A program made the translations under genes and the position numbers. 58,691 bases of DNA, from the IMG/VR virus record IMGVR_UViG_3300046692_000200, positions 1 through 58,691 of that record. One strand, 5' to 3'. Shown piece after piece: positions 1 to 7,453 of the stretch; within the stretch, counting starts at the first letter, position 1, and the number at the start of each line of letters is the position of its first letter. The notes beneath the pieces were generated by a model. The model searched no databases and was not told where the DNA came from. It saw nothing but the letters and a program-made list of their open reading frames with translations. The stretch comes from a virus.

Positions 1-222
1 GGCCAGGCGCACCAATGCCAGGGCCAGGCGGCCAGGCGCACCAATGCCAGGGCCAGGCGGCCAGGCGCACCAATGCCAGGGCCAGGCGGCCAGGCGCACC
101 AATGCCAGGGCCAGGCGGCCAGGCGCACCAATGCCAGGGCCAGGCGGCCAGGCGCACCAATGCCAGGGCCAGGCGGCCAGGCGCACCAATGCCAGGGCCA
201 GGCGGCCAGGCGCACCAATGCC
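1..222. repeat. 29-bp tandem repeat array, left end
   Basis: Seven full 29-bp units and a 19-nt partial eighth. Each unit starts GGCCAGGCGCACCAATGCC and ends AGGGCCAGGC. The same array occupies the right end of the window (58,515-58,691), so the two ends belong to one array in a circular or concatemeric molecule. Because 29 is not a multiple of three, all frames stay open through it; the proline/glycine/arginine-rich open frames here are artefacts. Copy number may be mis-assembled. Confidence 0.95.
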
Positions 223-319
223 CCAAATTTTCCGGCGCATGTGATCCCTTTGCGCACTCACGACATTTTCGGCGGTCGCCCCAGGCGCCGGACCACTACC
301 CCCGGTACAGATCGAGGCT

Positions 320-647
320 CACGCGCTGGAAACCCAGCCGGTACAGCAAATTCTCGCCCTGGAAACCCAGCGAGATCTCGGCAGATCCCCACGATTCTCG
401 CGCTGGAACCCTGGCCAGATCTCCGCGGCCCCGCCAACCTGGTCTCGCCCTGGAAACCCAGCCGGATCTCGTAATACGTACCACGTTGCATGTACCACGC
501 CGTCACCTGGTCGGGCGGCGACCTGGCCCCGCGCTGAAACCCCAGCCGGATCTCGACAACACCGCCCACCTGGTAGGCTGCGCCGATCGCCTCGCGGCCT
601 GGCCCCGCACCGGTACAGATTTTTCGCGCTGGGAACCTGACCGAACC
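320..647. repeat. Six degenerate ~27-bp dyad repeats
   Basis: The 223-660 interval has no credible gene. It carries six related elements near 320, 352, 395, 442, 529 and 621. The common core is roughly TCGCSCTGGAAACCCAGC, usually followed by a GGATCTCG-like end. The core holds a short dyad (CTGG-AAAC-CCAG) and several copies end in AGATCT or GGATCT. Spacing is irregular (about 30 to 90 bp). They lie between the terminal array and the first early promoter, so a protein-binding, packaging or replication role is possible but unproven. Confidence 0.75.
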
Positions 648-660
648 TTCACGGTTTTAG

Positions 661-688
661 TTGACACCTGTGGCAGTTGTATTATCAT
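661..688 (+). promoter_or_regulatory. Early promoter PL1
   Basis: A perfect -35 TTGACA (661-666) is followed after 16 bp by TATCAT (683-688). It lies about 37 nt before the first left-arm gene and just after the repeat-rich leader. The TTGACAC is followed at fixed distance by CAGTTGTA, a weaker match to the CGGGTKT block in the other early promoters. Confidence 0.7.
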
Positions 689-724
689 CGCAGCCATTCA
701 CACCAACCACCGGACAACGCCGCC

Positions 725-1072
725 ATGCCGCGCACCGAACAGATCATTCCCAAAGCCATGCCAGAACACGTTCCTTTGCCAGACCCCATCCCGTCAGGCC
801 GCCCAGTCGTGCCGGACTCGTTCGCCCAACAGATCGCCCGCCTCGAGGTTGGCGACACCGCATCGCGTGCCCAGCGCATGCCGGCCGCGACCACCACCTA
901 CCCGGTGATCCTCGAAGCCAAGGCCAAGATGCGCAACGTGATCGGCAGTCAGGTGAAGAACGTCAAGGACAAGCCCGAGTGCGAAGGGCGCCTGTTCACC
1001 ACGGCGATCGGCAACTTCAACTCCCCGGACGGCGACACCCTGGTTGTCGTCACCGTGACCCGCACCCACTGA
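725..1072 (+). CDS. Hypothetical early protein
   Basis: 115 residues, first gene of the left early operon. I chose the ATG at 725, about 30 nt after the expected transcription start of PL1; no strong Shine-Dalgarno is visible, and an in-frame ATG at 758 is an alternative. The N-terminal third is proline-rich and looks disordered. The rest (VILEAKAKMRN..., then VVVTVTRTH at the end) looks like a small beta-rich fold. Family not recognised. Confidence 0.75.
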   Translation: MPRTEQIIPKAMPEHVPLPDPIPSGRPVVPDSFAQQIARLEVGDTASRAQRMPAATTTYPVILEAKAKMRNVIGSQVKNVKDKPECEGRLFTTAIGNFNSPDGDTLVVVTVTRTH

Positions 1073-1124
1073 TAGACGGGGCAACCCCATGTCTGACCAT
1101 AAGTTCACAAGGAGCTACACCCCG

Positions 1125-1799
1125 ATGAGCGACCACAATTTCACCGTGATCATCGCTGGCCACGGCGTATCAAATGCAGGGGAAATCACCCTCAAGCTGA
1201 ACGAAGTGACCCTGGACCCGGCCCGGTACGAAGACTGGTTGAACGGCGGGCGCTACCTCAAGCTGGCTGACCCTGCGAACTTCAACGGCTGGGTGTCGTG
1301 GTCCAACCAGGATAAGAGCATGCCGAAGCTGCCCAACTATCTCGCGCTGATGCAGAAGCGCTGGGATTCGTTCACCGAGGTCGTCACCGGCCACGCACCC
1401 GTAACCGACTTCACCCCAACCATCGAAGGTCAGGCCGGTGAGCTGGCCACCTCGACCAAGAACGCCATCGCCGCGGCGCTCGATCGCTTCACTGATGAGC
1501 GTTGCGGCCAGTTGTATGTCACCGACATGGGTGAGCTGCAGGAAGCGCTCAACGAGCTGATCCCATCGCCGCCAGTAGCCGCCCAGGTGCTGCAGGCTCG
1601 CGGCCAGACGATGCTCGAGCTGGTTGCCCTGGGCCTGCTCAGCGATGAGGACATGGCCAACCACATGGCCGACTGCTTCACCGCCATCACGGGAAAGCCT
1701 TGCACCGCCAAGCACGCAGAAGCGTTTATCGCCAGCTTGCGCGGGTTGCAGACGCTGCTTAGCGGCGTAGCCGTGGTGCCTGTCAGCGATAAGGGCTGA
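1125..1799 (+). CDS. Hypothetical early protein
   Basis: 224 residues, family not recognised. The ATG at 1125 has AAGGAG ten bases upstream. An in-frame ATG at 1089 precedes it and encodes a near copy of the same N-terminus (MSDHKFT versus MSDHNFT), so a 236-residue form is possible. The protein has an N-terminal segment with WVSW and a more helical C-terminal half. It is followed after 3 nt by the next gene, so the two are probably translationally coupled. Confidence 0.85.
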   Translation: MSDHNFTVIIAGHGVSNAGEITLKLNEVTLDPARYEDWLNGGRYLKLADPANFNGWVSWSNQDKSMPKLPNYLALMQKRWDSFTEVVTGHAPVTDFTPTIEGQAGELATSTKNAIAAALDRFTDERCGQLYVTDMGELQEALNELIPSPPVAAQVLQARGQTMLELVALGLLSDEDMANHMADCFTAITGKPCTAKHAEAFIASLRGLQTLLSGVAVVPVSDKG

Positions 1800-1802
1800 C
1801 CC

Positions 1803-2141
1803 ATGAAGGTCAAGATCCATACGGAAGACGGGGCCATCATGGTCGAGTCACACGGCATGTTCACGGTGAACGTCGCGGGCGAGGACGTGCTGTTCTGCGT
1901 CACCGATAACTTCGACAAGACCAGCCTTGAGGCGACCGAGTACATGACCGGCTTGCGCTGGCCAACCGCGCTAACGCTCAAGGTGGACCCGAACCAAACG
2001 CATCGCTTCTCACCGGCTGAGCAGGTCCCGCTCATCGAGATGCTGGTGCGCGCAGATCTGAATTACCGCAACCCGGACGAGTCGTTGAAGACCATCCAGG
2101 GTATGCGCAAGCGGTACAAGACCAACGAAATCGACTTCTAA
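1803..2141 (+). CDS. Hypothetical protein, C-terminus -EIDF
   Basis: 112 residues, family not recognised. It begins 3 nt after the preceding stop. The first half looks beta-rich (MKVKIHTEDGAIMVE), the second helical with many basic residues (MRKRYKTNEIDF at the end). The last residues fit the acidic-plus-hydrophobic terminus shared by many DNA-handling proteins of this phage, though here the acidic run is short. Confidence 0.85.
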   Translation: MKVKIHTEDGAIMVESHGMFTVNVAGEDVLFCVTDNFDKTSLEATEYMTGLRWPTALTLKVDPNQTHRFSPAEQVPLIEMLVRADLNYRNPDESLKTIQGMRKRYKTNEIDF

Positions 2142-2164
2142 CAGCCAACCCAAGGAATTACCGC

Positions 2165-2476
2165 ATGAGCAAGAAAGATCAAACCCTGGCGCTGATGAGC
2201 GCGATGAACCAGCAACAGTCGCAACAGTTCATGGCGGCCACGCTGCTGGCCATTGCCATCACCATGAAGAAGCAGGGCCTGACCGAGTTGGAGATCAGCC
2301 CGAACGACTACGCGCTGCTCGAGCCGGGCGAGACCCTGGAACCGCTGCCAACCGTGGAAGGCGGCATGATCTACAAGTTCGTGAAGGTGACCCCGCCGCT
2401 GGCCAAGCGTGTCGTGCCTGCCGAGATGAAGCCGGCTAAAGCCAAGCCACTCAACGGCAAGAAGGTGAAACTGTGA
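2165..2476 (+). CDS. Hypothetical protein
   Basis: 103 residues, preceded by AAGGAA in an SD-like position. A Gln-rich N-terminal helix (MNQQQSQQF) is followed by a hydrophobic stretch (AATLLAIAITM) that could be a helix packing surface or a weak membrane segment. The C-terminus is Lys/Pro-rich and ends KKVKL. Its stop overlaps the GTG start of the next gene. Function unknown. Confidence 0.85.
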   Translation: MSKKDQTLALMSAMNQQQSQQFMAATLLAIAITMKKQGLTELEISPNDYALLEPGETLEPLPTVEGGMIYKFVKVTPPLAKRVVPAEMKPAKAKPLNGKKVKL

Positions 2477-2658
2477 GCCGCGATCGCGAAGAAGTGATGA
2501 CCCTGGCCGTGGCGATACTGCACGCCAACACCGTCAAGGACGGCTTGCCGCTTGCCCGAAGCCGCCAAGTGGAAGGGCTGGTCAACGAATGCTTCGATCT
2601 CGCCGAAGCCATGCTCGATGAGCAGCAACGCCGCTACCCTGCCAAAAAGGACGCATGA
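2473..2658 (+). CDS. Small helical hypothetical protein
   Basis: 61 residues from a GTG start at 2473 that overlaps the preceding stop (GTGA). It is predicted mostly helical and acidic in the middle (LVNECFDLAEAML). It overlaps the rdgC-like gene by an ATGA, so it is probably co-translated with it. No family recognised; a small partner of the RdgC homologue is possible from position only. Confidence 0.75.
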   Translation: MSRDREEVMTLAVAILHANTVKDGLPLARSRQVEGLVNECFDLAEAMLDEQQRRYPAKKDA

Positions 2659-3710
2659 CCGTGCTAAAGACAATGCTGCTGTACCGCCTCACGAATGCCG
2701 ACCACATCGCGCTGCTCAACAACTGGGCCATGCTCAACGATGCCCTGGGCAACCAGCCCGAGTTCGAGCCCACCGGTTCGCAGTGGCGCGGCATCGGCTT
2801 CGCCCCTTACGCACCGTCGCTCAACGAGGAACTGGTGTGGTCCGGAGCCAACGGCGTGAACCTGTTCACCCTGATGATCCACGAGCGCAACCTCACCGCG
2901 GCCACGATCCGCGAGCATGTGCTGCTGCGCGGCAAGGTCATCGAGGAACGCGAGCAGCGCAAGGTGTACCGCAACGAGTATGCGCAGATCAAAGACGAGG
3001 TGATCGCTGAGCTGCTGCCCAAAGCGTTCCTCAAGCATCGCCGCATCCCCGCGCTGGTGATCGACGACCTGCTCATTGTAGGAGCGAGCAGCGCCAAGCT
3101 GGCCGAAGACTTCCTGTGCACCCTGCGCGAAGCCATGAACGGCCTGGCGGTGCGGCCACTGTCGACCAAGATGCCACCGGGCGAGGCGCTGAGCCGCCTG
3201 ATGCAAGAGCGCAAGGCCGGCGAGCTGCTACTGGGCGACACCGCCAAGCTGGCCAACGAGTTGAAGGACACCGTCACGTTCAAGGGCATCGACCTGGGCG
3301 AAGACGAGCCACAGAGCTACCTGCACAACTGCTTCGCCCCCAAAGAGCTGGCCCTGTTCCTCGGCCAAGACCTTTACTTCAAGCTGACCGACACCCTGAT
3401 ATTCAAGGGGATGAAATTCAGCGACAAGCTGATCGGCGATGCCTACCTCGATGCCGACGGCGACCACGCGGCCCTGATCGACGCCGACATCATCCTGACC
3501 ACCAACGTGGTGAAGCGCCTGGTGGCAGCGATCGCCGACCTGGCCGGTGAGGACCGCCCGCAAATCGTGGCCAGTGAGTCGGGGCTCAAGATGACCCACA
3601 TCAACAACGTGCCGCTCGAGGACCTGATGTCACCAGACGAGAAGCTGCGCAGCCTGCAGGAGCAATTCGCAGGGGCCGGCGCCGATATTGACGAAGACGA
3701 GGACTTCTAA
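2655..3710 (+). CDS. rdgC: RdgC-like recombination-associated DNA-binding protein
   Basis: 351 residues. The order of conserved segments matches bacterial RdgC: an N-terminal MLLYRL strand, a KDEVIAELLPKAF-type helix near residue 115-130, the LIVGASSAKLAEDFL segment, and a C-terminal KGMKFSD...DADIILTTN region. RdgC forms a ring dimer that binds double-stranded DNA without sequence specificity and limits RecA loading. The phage copy is longer than host RdgC (about 300 residues) and carries an acidic C-terminal extension ending DIDEDEDF. It overlaps the upstream gene by an ATGA. A plausible role is protecting or remodelling recombining phage DNA. Confidence 0.85.
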   Translation: MTVLKTMLLYRLTNADHIALLNNWAMLNDALGNQPEFEPTGSQWRGIGFAPYAPSLNEELVWSGANGVNLFTLMIHERNLTAATIREHVLLRGKVIEEREQRKVYRNEYAQIKDEVIAELLPKAFLKHRRIPALVIDDLLIVGASSAKLAEDFLCTLREAMNGLAVRPLSTKMPPGEALSRLMQERKAGELLLGDTAKLANELKDTVTFKGIDLGEDEPQSYLHNCFAPKELALFLGQDLYFKLTDTLIFKGMKFSDKLIGDAYLDADGDHAALIDADIILTTNVVKRLVAAIADLAGEDRPQIVASESGLKMTHINNVPLEDLMSPDEKLRSLQEQFAGAGADIDEDEDF

Positions 3711-3711
3711 A

Positions 3712-4026
3712 ATGCAAAAGATCGAGTTGGACGAAGGTGTACCGGTGACGCCGCCGCGCAAGTGCCGCTCGTTTAACGACCCCCGGGCCAAGCAACTGCT
3801 CGAGATGGACATCAACGTCGGGCACAACAGCTTCTTCCTGGTCGGCAAGACCAAGAAGGACGTGCGCAGCCTGGTGGCCCTGGGCAAACGCATCGGCGCC
3901 CACTTGATCGCCCGAGAGTTCCCCGTTGGAACCGATGCGGTCTACGACGAGGCGGGCGTCAGGGTCTGGCGGGTGAGCGAGGATAAGGTGCCTCGCCGCA
4001 AGGCCCACGAGGATGAGGACCTGTAA
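3712..4026 (+). CDS. Hypothetical protein with acidic -EDEDL tail
   Basis: 104 residues, starting one base after the rdgC stop; a start 24 nt upstream would sit inside rdgC. The N-terminus is acidic (MQKIELDEG), the middle contains ALGKRIGAHLIAREF, and the protein ends RKAHEDEDL. No family recognised. It is the last gene of the first early operon; a hairpin terminator follows within 15 nt. The acidic tail is not explained by an SD for a downstream gene because none is close. Confidence 0.85.
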   Translation: MQKIELDEGVPVTPPRKCRSFNDPRAKQLLEMDINVGHNSFFLVGKTKKDVRSLVALGKRIGAHLIAREFPVGTDAVYDEAGVRVWRVSEDKVPRRKAHEDEDL

Positions 4027-4039
4027 CGGCAACACGAAA

Positions 4040-4063
4040 AGGCTCGCTTAGGCGGGTCTTTTT
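4040..4063 (+). terminator. Rho-independent terminator
   Basis: An 8-bp stem (4040-4047 with 4052-4059, two G-U pairs) with loop TTAG, leading directly into TTTTT. It ends the PL1 operon and is immediately followed by the next promoter. Confidence 0.75.
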
Positions 4064-4068
4064 ATTTG

Positions 4069-4097
4069 TTGACACGCCTCACGGGTTTAATTAATGT
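4069..4097 (+). promoter_or_regulatory. Early promoter PL2
   Basis: -35 TTGACA (4069-4074), 17-bp spacer, -10 TAATGT (4092-4097). The spacer carries CGGGTTTA at the same offset as PL3 (8532). It drives the second early operon starting at 4137. Confidence 0.75.
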
Positions 4098-4136
4098 ACG
4101 CACGTTCATACACATAAACCAAAACGGTACACGATA

Positions 4137-4469
4137 ATGAATGATCACCACTTGGCCGACTGGCTCACCGATGTGCTGCGCACCCTGGAAGGGCGCCGGG
4201 TTCAAGAGAAGAACGCTGCGCGCAACTACGGCGAGATCGAATGGTACATCGACGCCGTCAAGGCGTGCGTGACCCGCATCCGCCTGCTGGAAAGCGAGGC
4301 CGCCGATAAGCTGCAGATGCGCGACAAGATCGCCCTGCAGATCCTGCCGAGCCTGAGCGGCCACGACGACATCGGCATGGCCATCGGTGAATCCCTGCGC
4401 ATCGCCGACCTGTACATCGAGGCGCGCAAAGAGCCAAGCAGCAAGACCATCCAGTCGGTGCGCCCATGA
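4137..4469 (+). CDS. Helical hypothetical protein
   Basis: 110 residues, first gene of the second early operon. Sequence suggests an all-helical protein (WLTDVLRTLEGRR; RIRLLESEAADKL). Its last codons overlap the next start (ATGA). No family recognised and no motifs of catalysis seen. Confidence 0.8.
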   Translation: MNDHHLADWLTDVLRTLEGRRVQEKNAARNYGEIEWYIDAVKACVTRIRLLESEAADKLQMRDKIALQILPSLSGHDDIGMAIGESLRIADLYIEARKEPSSKTIQSVRP

Positions 4470-4984
4470 CCAAGAAGTCAGAACTGCGCGAACAGATCGA
4501 GTTCCTGCAGCGGCAGAACGAAGCCCTGGCCACCACAAACGACACGCTCGAGTCGTGGCGCGCATCGTGGCTCAACGGCTACAGCTCGACAGACCAAGTC
4601 AAGCTGCAGACCACGCACAACGCCTTCACCGAGCTGCTGCAGAAACTCGGCGTGGACAACATGACCATGGCGGTTTACCGCATCGAGGCCCTGCTCAAGA
4701 ACGAGCATGCGGACAAGGCGATCTTGGCCGTCACTCAGGGGAAGGCCGCCGCCGAACAAAGCGTGCGCGTCCACCAACTGGCCATCAGGCAGCTTGAGTT
4801 CCAACGCGACAGTGCGCAGAAGCGGGAATTCGACACCGGCTTCGACCTGGACAACACCAAGGCGCGTTGCGGTGAGCTGGAAGAGCTGCTGCGCGAGCTG
4901 CTGGGTGGCATGCAAGGCCGCGCCACTCGCTCGACCGAGGAACTGATCAAGGTTATTACGCTGGTACTGGGTGACGAAAAATGA
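4466..4984 (+). CDS. Coiled-coil hypothetical protein
   Basis: 172 residues with a strong N-terminal heptad pattern (LREQIEFLQRQNEALATTND) and a second helical region toward the C-terminus (ELEELLRELLGG). Probably an elongated oligomer. ATGA overlaps on both sides place it in a coupled cistron chain. Function unknown. Confidence 0.8.
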   Translation: MTKKSELREQIEFLQRQNEALATTNDTLESWRASWLNGYSSTDQVKLQTTHNAFTELLQKLGVDNMTMAVYRIEALLKNEHADKAILAVTQGKAAAEQSVRVHQLAIRQLEFQRDSAQKREFDTGFDLDNTKARCGELEELLRELLGGMQGRATRSTEELIKVITLVLGDEK

Positions 4985-5187
4985 AAACCAACAAGATCGA
5001 CAGCAGCAAGTTCCCCATCCGCAAAGTGGTGAGCGTTCGTGATGCCAATAAGGGTGCGATGTCTGCCGCGATGGGCATTGCCAAGTTCGTAACGCTCGAT
5101 TGCGGCCACGTCGTTGGCGTGAAAGTTGGCGCCGATGTCCCGACCGAGGTGGGTTGCTACTGGTGCCACAAGGACGCCGCCCAATGA
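4981..5187 (+). CDS. Small putative zinc-ribbon protein
   Basis: 68 residues. A CGH at about residue 42 and a CYWCH near the C-terminus give a C-H...C-x-x-C-H arrangement compatible with one bound zinc. It begins with a basic, Ser-rich segment. Overlaps the upstream and downstream genes by ATGA. It is one of several CxxC proteins in this arm; no partner is known. Confidence 0.8.
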   Translation: MKTNKIDSSKFPIRKVVSVRDANKGAMSAAMGIAKFVTLDCGHVVGVKVGADVPTEVGCYWCHKDAAQ

Positions 5188-5687
5188 ACCGGGACATTCA
5201 GGAACTGATCTACGCCAGCGAGGCCGAGTTGTGGCAAGTGCTGGAAGCAACCACCAACGTGCTGACCCGTCGGGCCGCCCCGCACGCCTGGGAGTCGGAA
5301 GCGCACAACGCTGGGCTGTCGATCATCCTCGATCGCCGCAAGCGCCTGGCCCTGTCGTGCGAAGCGCTGCAGGTGTCACGCGAGACCACGATGCAGGTTA
5401 GCTGCGCGTGGCTGGCGCAACTGCGAACCGAGTTCCTCGGTGTACACCGCAACCGCGACGACCTGTTCGCCGCACAGCAGTGGCAGCCAATGAACACCGC
5501 CCCGGTGGATCGCCGCATCATGCTCAAGCGGCCACGGCCGTGGGGTATGGATGTTGGCATAGGCCGCTACGAGGCTCAGCCGCACCACAAGACACCCCGC
5601 CCATACTGGGGTGATGACCGCCGACACATCAGCGTGGTCAACAACCGCGAATCTGAGCCTGTAGGCTGGCGGGAGATCCCCCGATGA
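5184..5687 (+). CDS. Hypothetical protein with DUF551-like end
   Basis: 167 residues. The first hundred are helical (ELIYASEAELWQVLEATTN). The C-terminal third starts with WQPMNTAPVDRRIML, which resembles the W-x-P-I-x-T-A-P-K-D-G-x-x-ILL signature of small phage DUF551-type domains. The start at 5184 overlaps the upstream stop; a longer frame to 5100 would run through the previous gene. Function of such domains is not established. Confidence 0.75.
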   Translation: MNRDIQELIYASEAELWQVLEATTNVLTRRAAPHAWESEAHNAGLSIILDRRKRLALSCEALQVSRETTMQVSCAWLAQLRTEFLGVHRNRDDLFAAQQWQPMNTAPVDRRIMLKRPRPWGMDVGIGRYEAQPHHKTPRPYWGDDRRHISVVNNRESEPVGWREIPR

Positions 5688-6382
5688 GCTGCGATTACTG
5701 CAAGTCGATCGGCGTTGTCGGTGGGTCGATGCCCTGGCCCAACGGCACCAGCCACGCGGCACCGTGCGATTACTGCACCAGCAGCCCGGCGTTGAAGTTC
5801 AAGCCCGGCGTCACCCCGTGGACCGGCGTTGTCATGCCCGTGCCTGAGTGGAACAGCACCGTCGATATGCCGGCCTTCTCTCTGTACGCCGAGCCCGACG
5901 TGGCCGGCGAGCGGGTGATCGTCGTTGTCGACCCGACCTGCCGCATGTGGTGCTGGGGTGAGGGCGGCAAGTACGCCATGAGCAAGCTGTTGATCGACGA
6001 GCTCACGGTGCTGGCCACCGATGTGATGTTCGACGGCCACAAGGAATATGCGTGCGGCATCGCGTTCGAGGGTGTGATGACTGGCGGCGACATCGCGCTG
6101 TACATGATGGTGCCCCTGCTGTCGCTTCTGGACGGCGTAGACACGCATCACCTTGGAACGAGGCGTCTTGACCTTGAAGTCGCCGTGAAGCGGGTAGGGG
6201 ACGCTCTCAGCTACACCCTGATACCGCGCATCATGCTCAAGGCCCGGCCGAAGGTCGTGCAGGCAGACATTGATCTGGCGTGCGATCGCCTAGGCGTCGA
6301 CTCGATCATGGTCAAACAGGTGCAAGGGTTTTGGGGTGTGACCCCGTGCTGGACCCGCGCCAAGCGTGAAGAGGACTTCTGA
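5684..6382 (+). CDS. Hypothetical protein, N-terminal C4 cluster, -REEDF tail
   Basis: 232 residues. Two CDYC motifs at about residues 3-6 and 28-31 form a likely four-cysteine zinc site. The remaining protein contains a hydrophobic beta segment (VIVVVDPTCRMWCW) and no recognised fold. It ends AKREEDF. The GAGGACTTCTGATG at the 3' end encodes the acidic tail, supplies a GAGG for the next gene and overlaps its start, so the tail could partly reflect translational coupling. Confidence 0.8.
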   Translation: MSCDYCKSIGVVGGSMPWPNGTSHAAPCDYCTSSPALKFKPGVTPWTGVVMPVPEWNSTVDMPAFSLYAEPDVAGERVIVVVDPTCRMWCWGEGGKYAMSKLLIDELTVLATDVMFDGHKEYACGIAFEGVMTGGDIALYMMVPLLSLLDGVDTHHLGTRRLDLEVAVKRVGDALSYTLIPRIMLKARPKVVQADIDLACDRLGVDSIMVKQVQGFWGVTPCWTRAKREEDF

Positions 6383-6771
6383 TGAGCCGACAACCCTATT
6401 ACATCCTGGTGTGCGGCGGCCGGCATTTCCACGACTACGACTTCCTCAAGGAAACGCTGCACGACTGCCTGCTGAGCGTGCGTGACCACTTCCCCGATCG
6501 GCGCATGGTGATCGTCCACGGTGACGCGCTCGGCGCCGATAAGCTGGCCGGGACCTGGGCGAACACGTTCAACGTGCCGTGCTTCAAGATCCCGGCCGAG
6601 TGGGACCTTTGGGGCACGAGTGCGGCCGGCCCGATCCGCAACGTGCAGATGCTCGACTGGCTGCCGATCGACCGGGTTGTCGCCTTCACGGGTGGTTCGG
6701 GCACGGCCAGCATGGCGGCGCTCGCCAAGGCCAGGGGCATCCCGGTCACGCACGCGGTGCAGGACTTCTGA
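6382..6771 (+). CDS. SLOG-domain (YspA-like) protein
   Basis: 129 residues. The N-terminal CGGRHFHDYDF and the VIVHGDALGADKLAG segment match the cpYpsA/YspA branch of the SLOG superfamily, whose members bind nucleotides or nucleotide-derived ligands in a Rossmann-like fold. The GFTGGSGTASM-type region (FTGGSGTASM) is the usual second glycine-rich loop. Ends AVQDF. Start and stop overlap neighbours by TGATG. In phages such proteins are common and their ligand is generally unknown; a role in nucleotide signalling or defence evasion is only a hypothesis. Confidence 0.85.
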   Translation: MSRQPYYILVCGGRHFHDYDFLKETLHDCLLSVRDHFPDRRMVIVHGDALGADKLAGTWANTFNVPCFKIPAEWDLWGTSAAGPIRNVQMLDWLPIDRVVAFTGGSGTASMAALAKARGIPVTHAVQDF

Positions 6772-7052
6772 TGGCCAGTTGGAAGAAGCAACGAGAGCGC
6801 GACCTGGCCGACAAGGCCGAGCGGCGTGACAGCCTGTTCGAGCTGGTCAAGAAGCACGAGCAGATGATGGGCGGGAACTTCTCGGTGATGTGGATCAGCG
6901 AGAAGGACATCGGGAAGGCTTGCCGCGACTTGTGGGCCAGCATCCCGACTCGCCGGGGTAGCGAGGAACCCGCTTTCCAAACCGACATCGCCACGGCACT
7001 GTGCCGCGGTGGAATCCGAATCAGCAAAACGACTATCAAGGTACGACAATGA
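6771..7052 (+). CDS. Basic hypothetical protein
   Basis: 93 residues. The N-terminus is very basic and helical (KKQRERDLADKAERRD), the rest contains WISEKDIGKACRDLW and ends TTIKVRQ. Possibly nucleic-acid binding on charge alone. The start overlaps the upstream stop (TGATG); a longer in-frame opening upstream lies in the SLOG gene and is rejected. Confidence 0.75.
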   Translation: MASWKKQRERDLADKAERRDSLFELVKKHEQMMGGNFSVMWISEKDIGKACRDLWASIPTRRGSEEPAFQTDIATALCRGGIRISKTTIKVRQ

Positions 7053-7453
7053 GAGATCCCCGCCACATCGCTATGGAAATGCCGATGAACCAGGCCGGCA
7101 CGCACTACACAACGCCGTCGGGCGACATCGAGCCGGCCACGGTCGATCACATACTCGACCTGCTCAGCAAGACCATCGACAACCCCAACACCACGGTGAG
7201 CAAAGGCAAGCTCAAGCACATCGCCAGCCAGTTGTTGGCCCGCAACGCCATGCTCGAGCGCGAGAACGAAGTGCTGAAAGTTGAGCTGGCCAAGGTCCAC
7301 CGATTGCGCCAGCTTCACCCATTGCACCAGGTCACCGAGTTGACGATCGACTCGAGCAACCTGAAGCCTGGCGATATTGAGCGCATGGAAGAGCTGATGC
7401 GCAAAGGTACGCTCGCTGAGCAGGGACTGGCCATCAAGGGGAGCCTGTTGTGA
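7049..7453 (+). CDS. Hypothetical protein with central coiled coil
   Basis: 134 residues starting at 7049, where ATGA overlaps the preceding stop and AAGG lies upstream. A leucine-rich helix (LLARNAMLERENEVLKVELA) is the main feature, followed by a histidine-rich loop (LHPLHQ). Likely a small dimer. Function unknown. Confidence 0.75.
   Translation: MRDPRHIAMEMPMNQAGTHYTTPSGDIEPATVDHILDLLSKTIDNPNTTVSKGKLKHIASQLLARNAMLERENEVLKVELAKVHRLRQLHPLHQVTELTIDSSNLKPGDIERMEELMRKGTLAEQGLAIKGSLL

Noticed and set aside
15-908. Long open frames across the left array with Pro/Gly/Arg/Gln repeats
   Set aside because: They arise because the 29-bp unit has no stop in these frames; composition is low-complexity and runs into non-coding leader.
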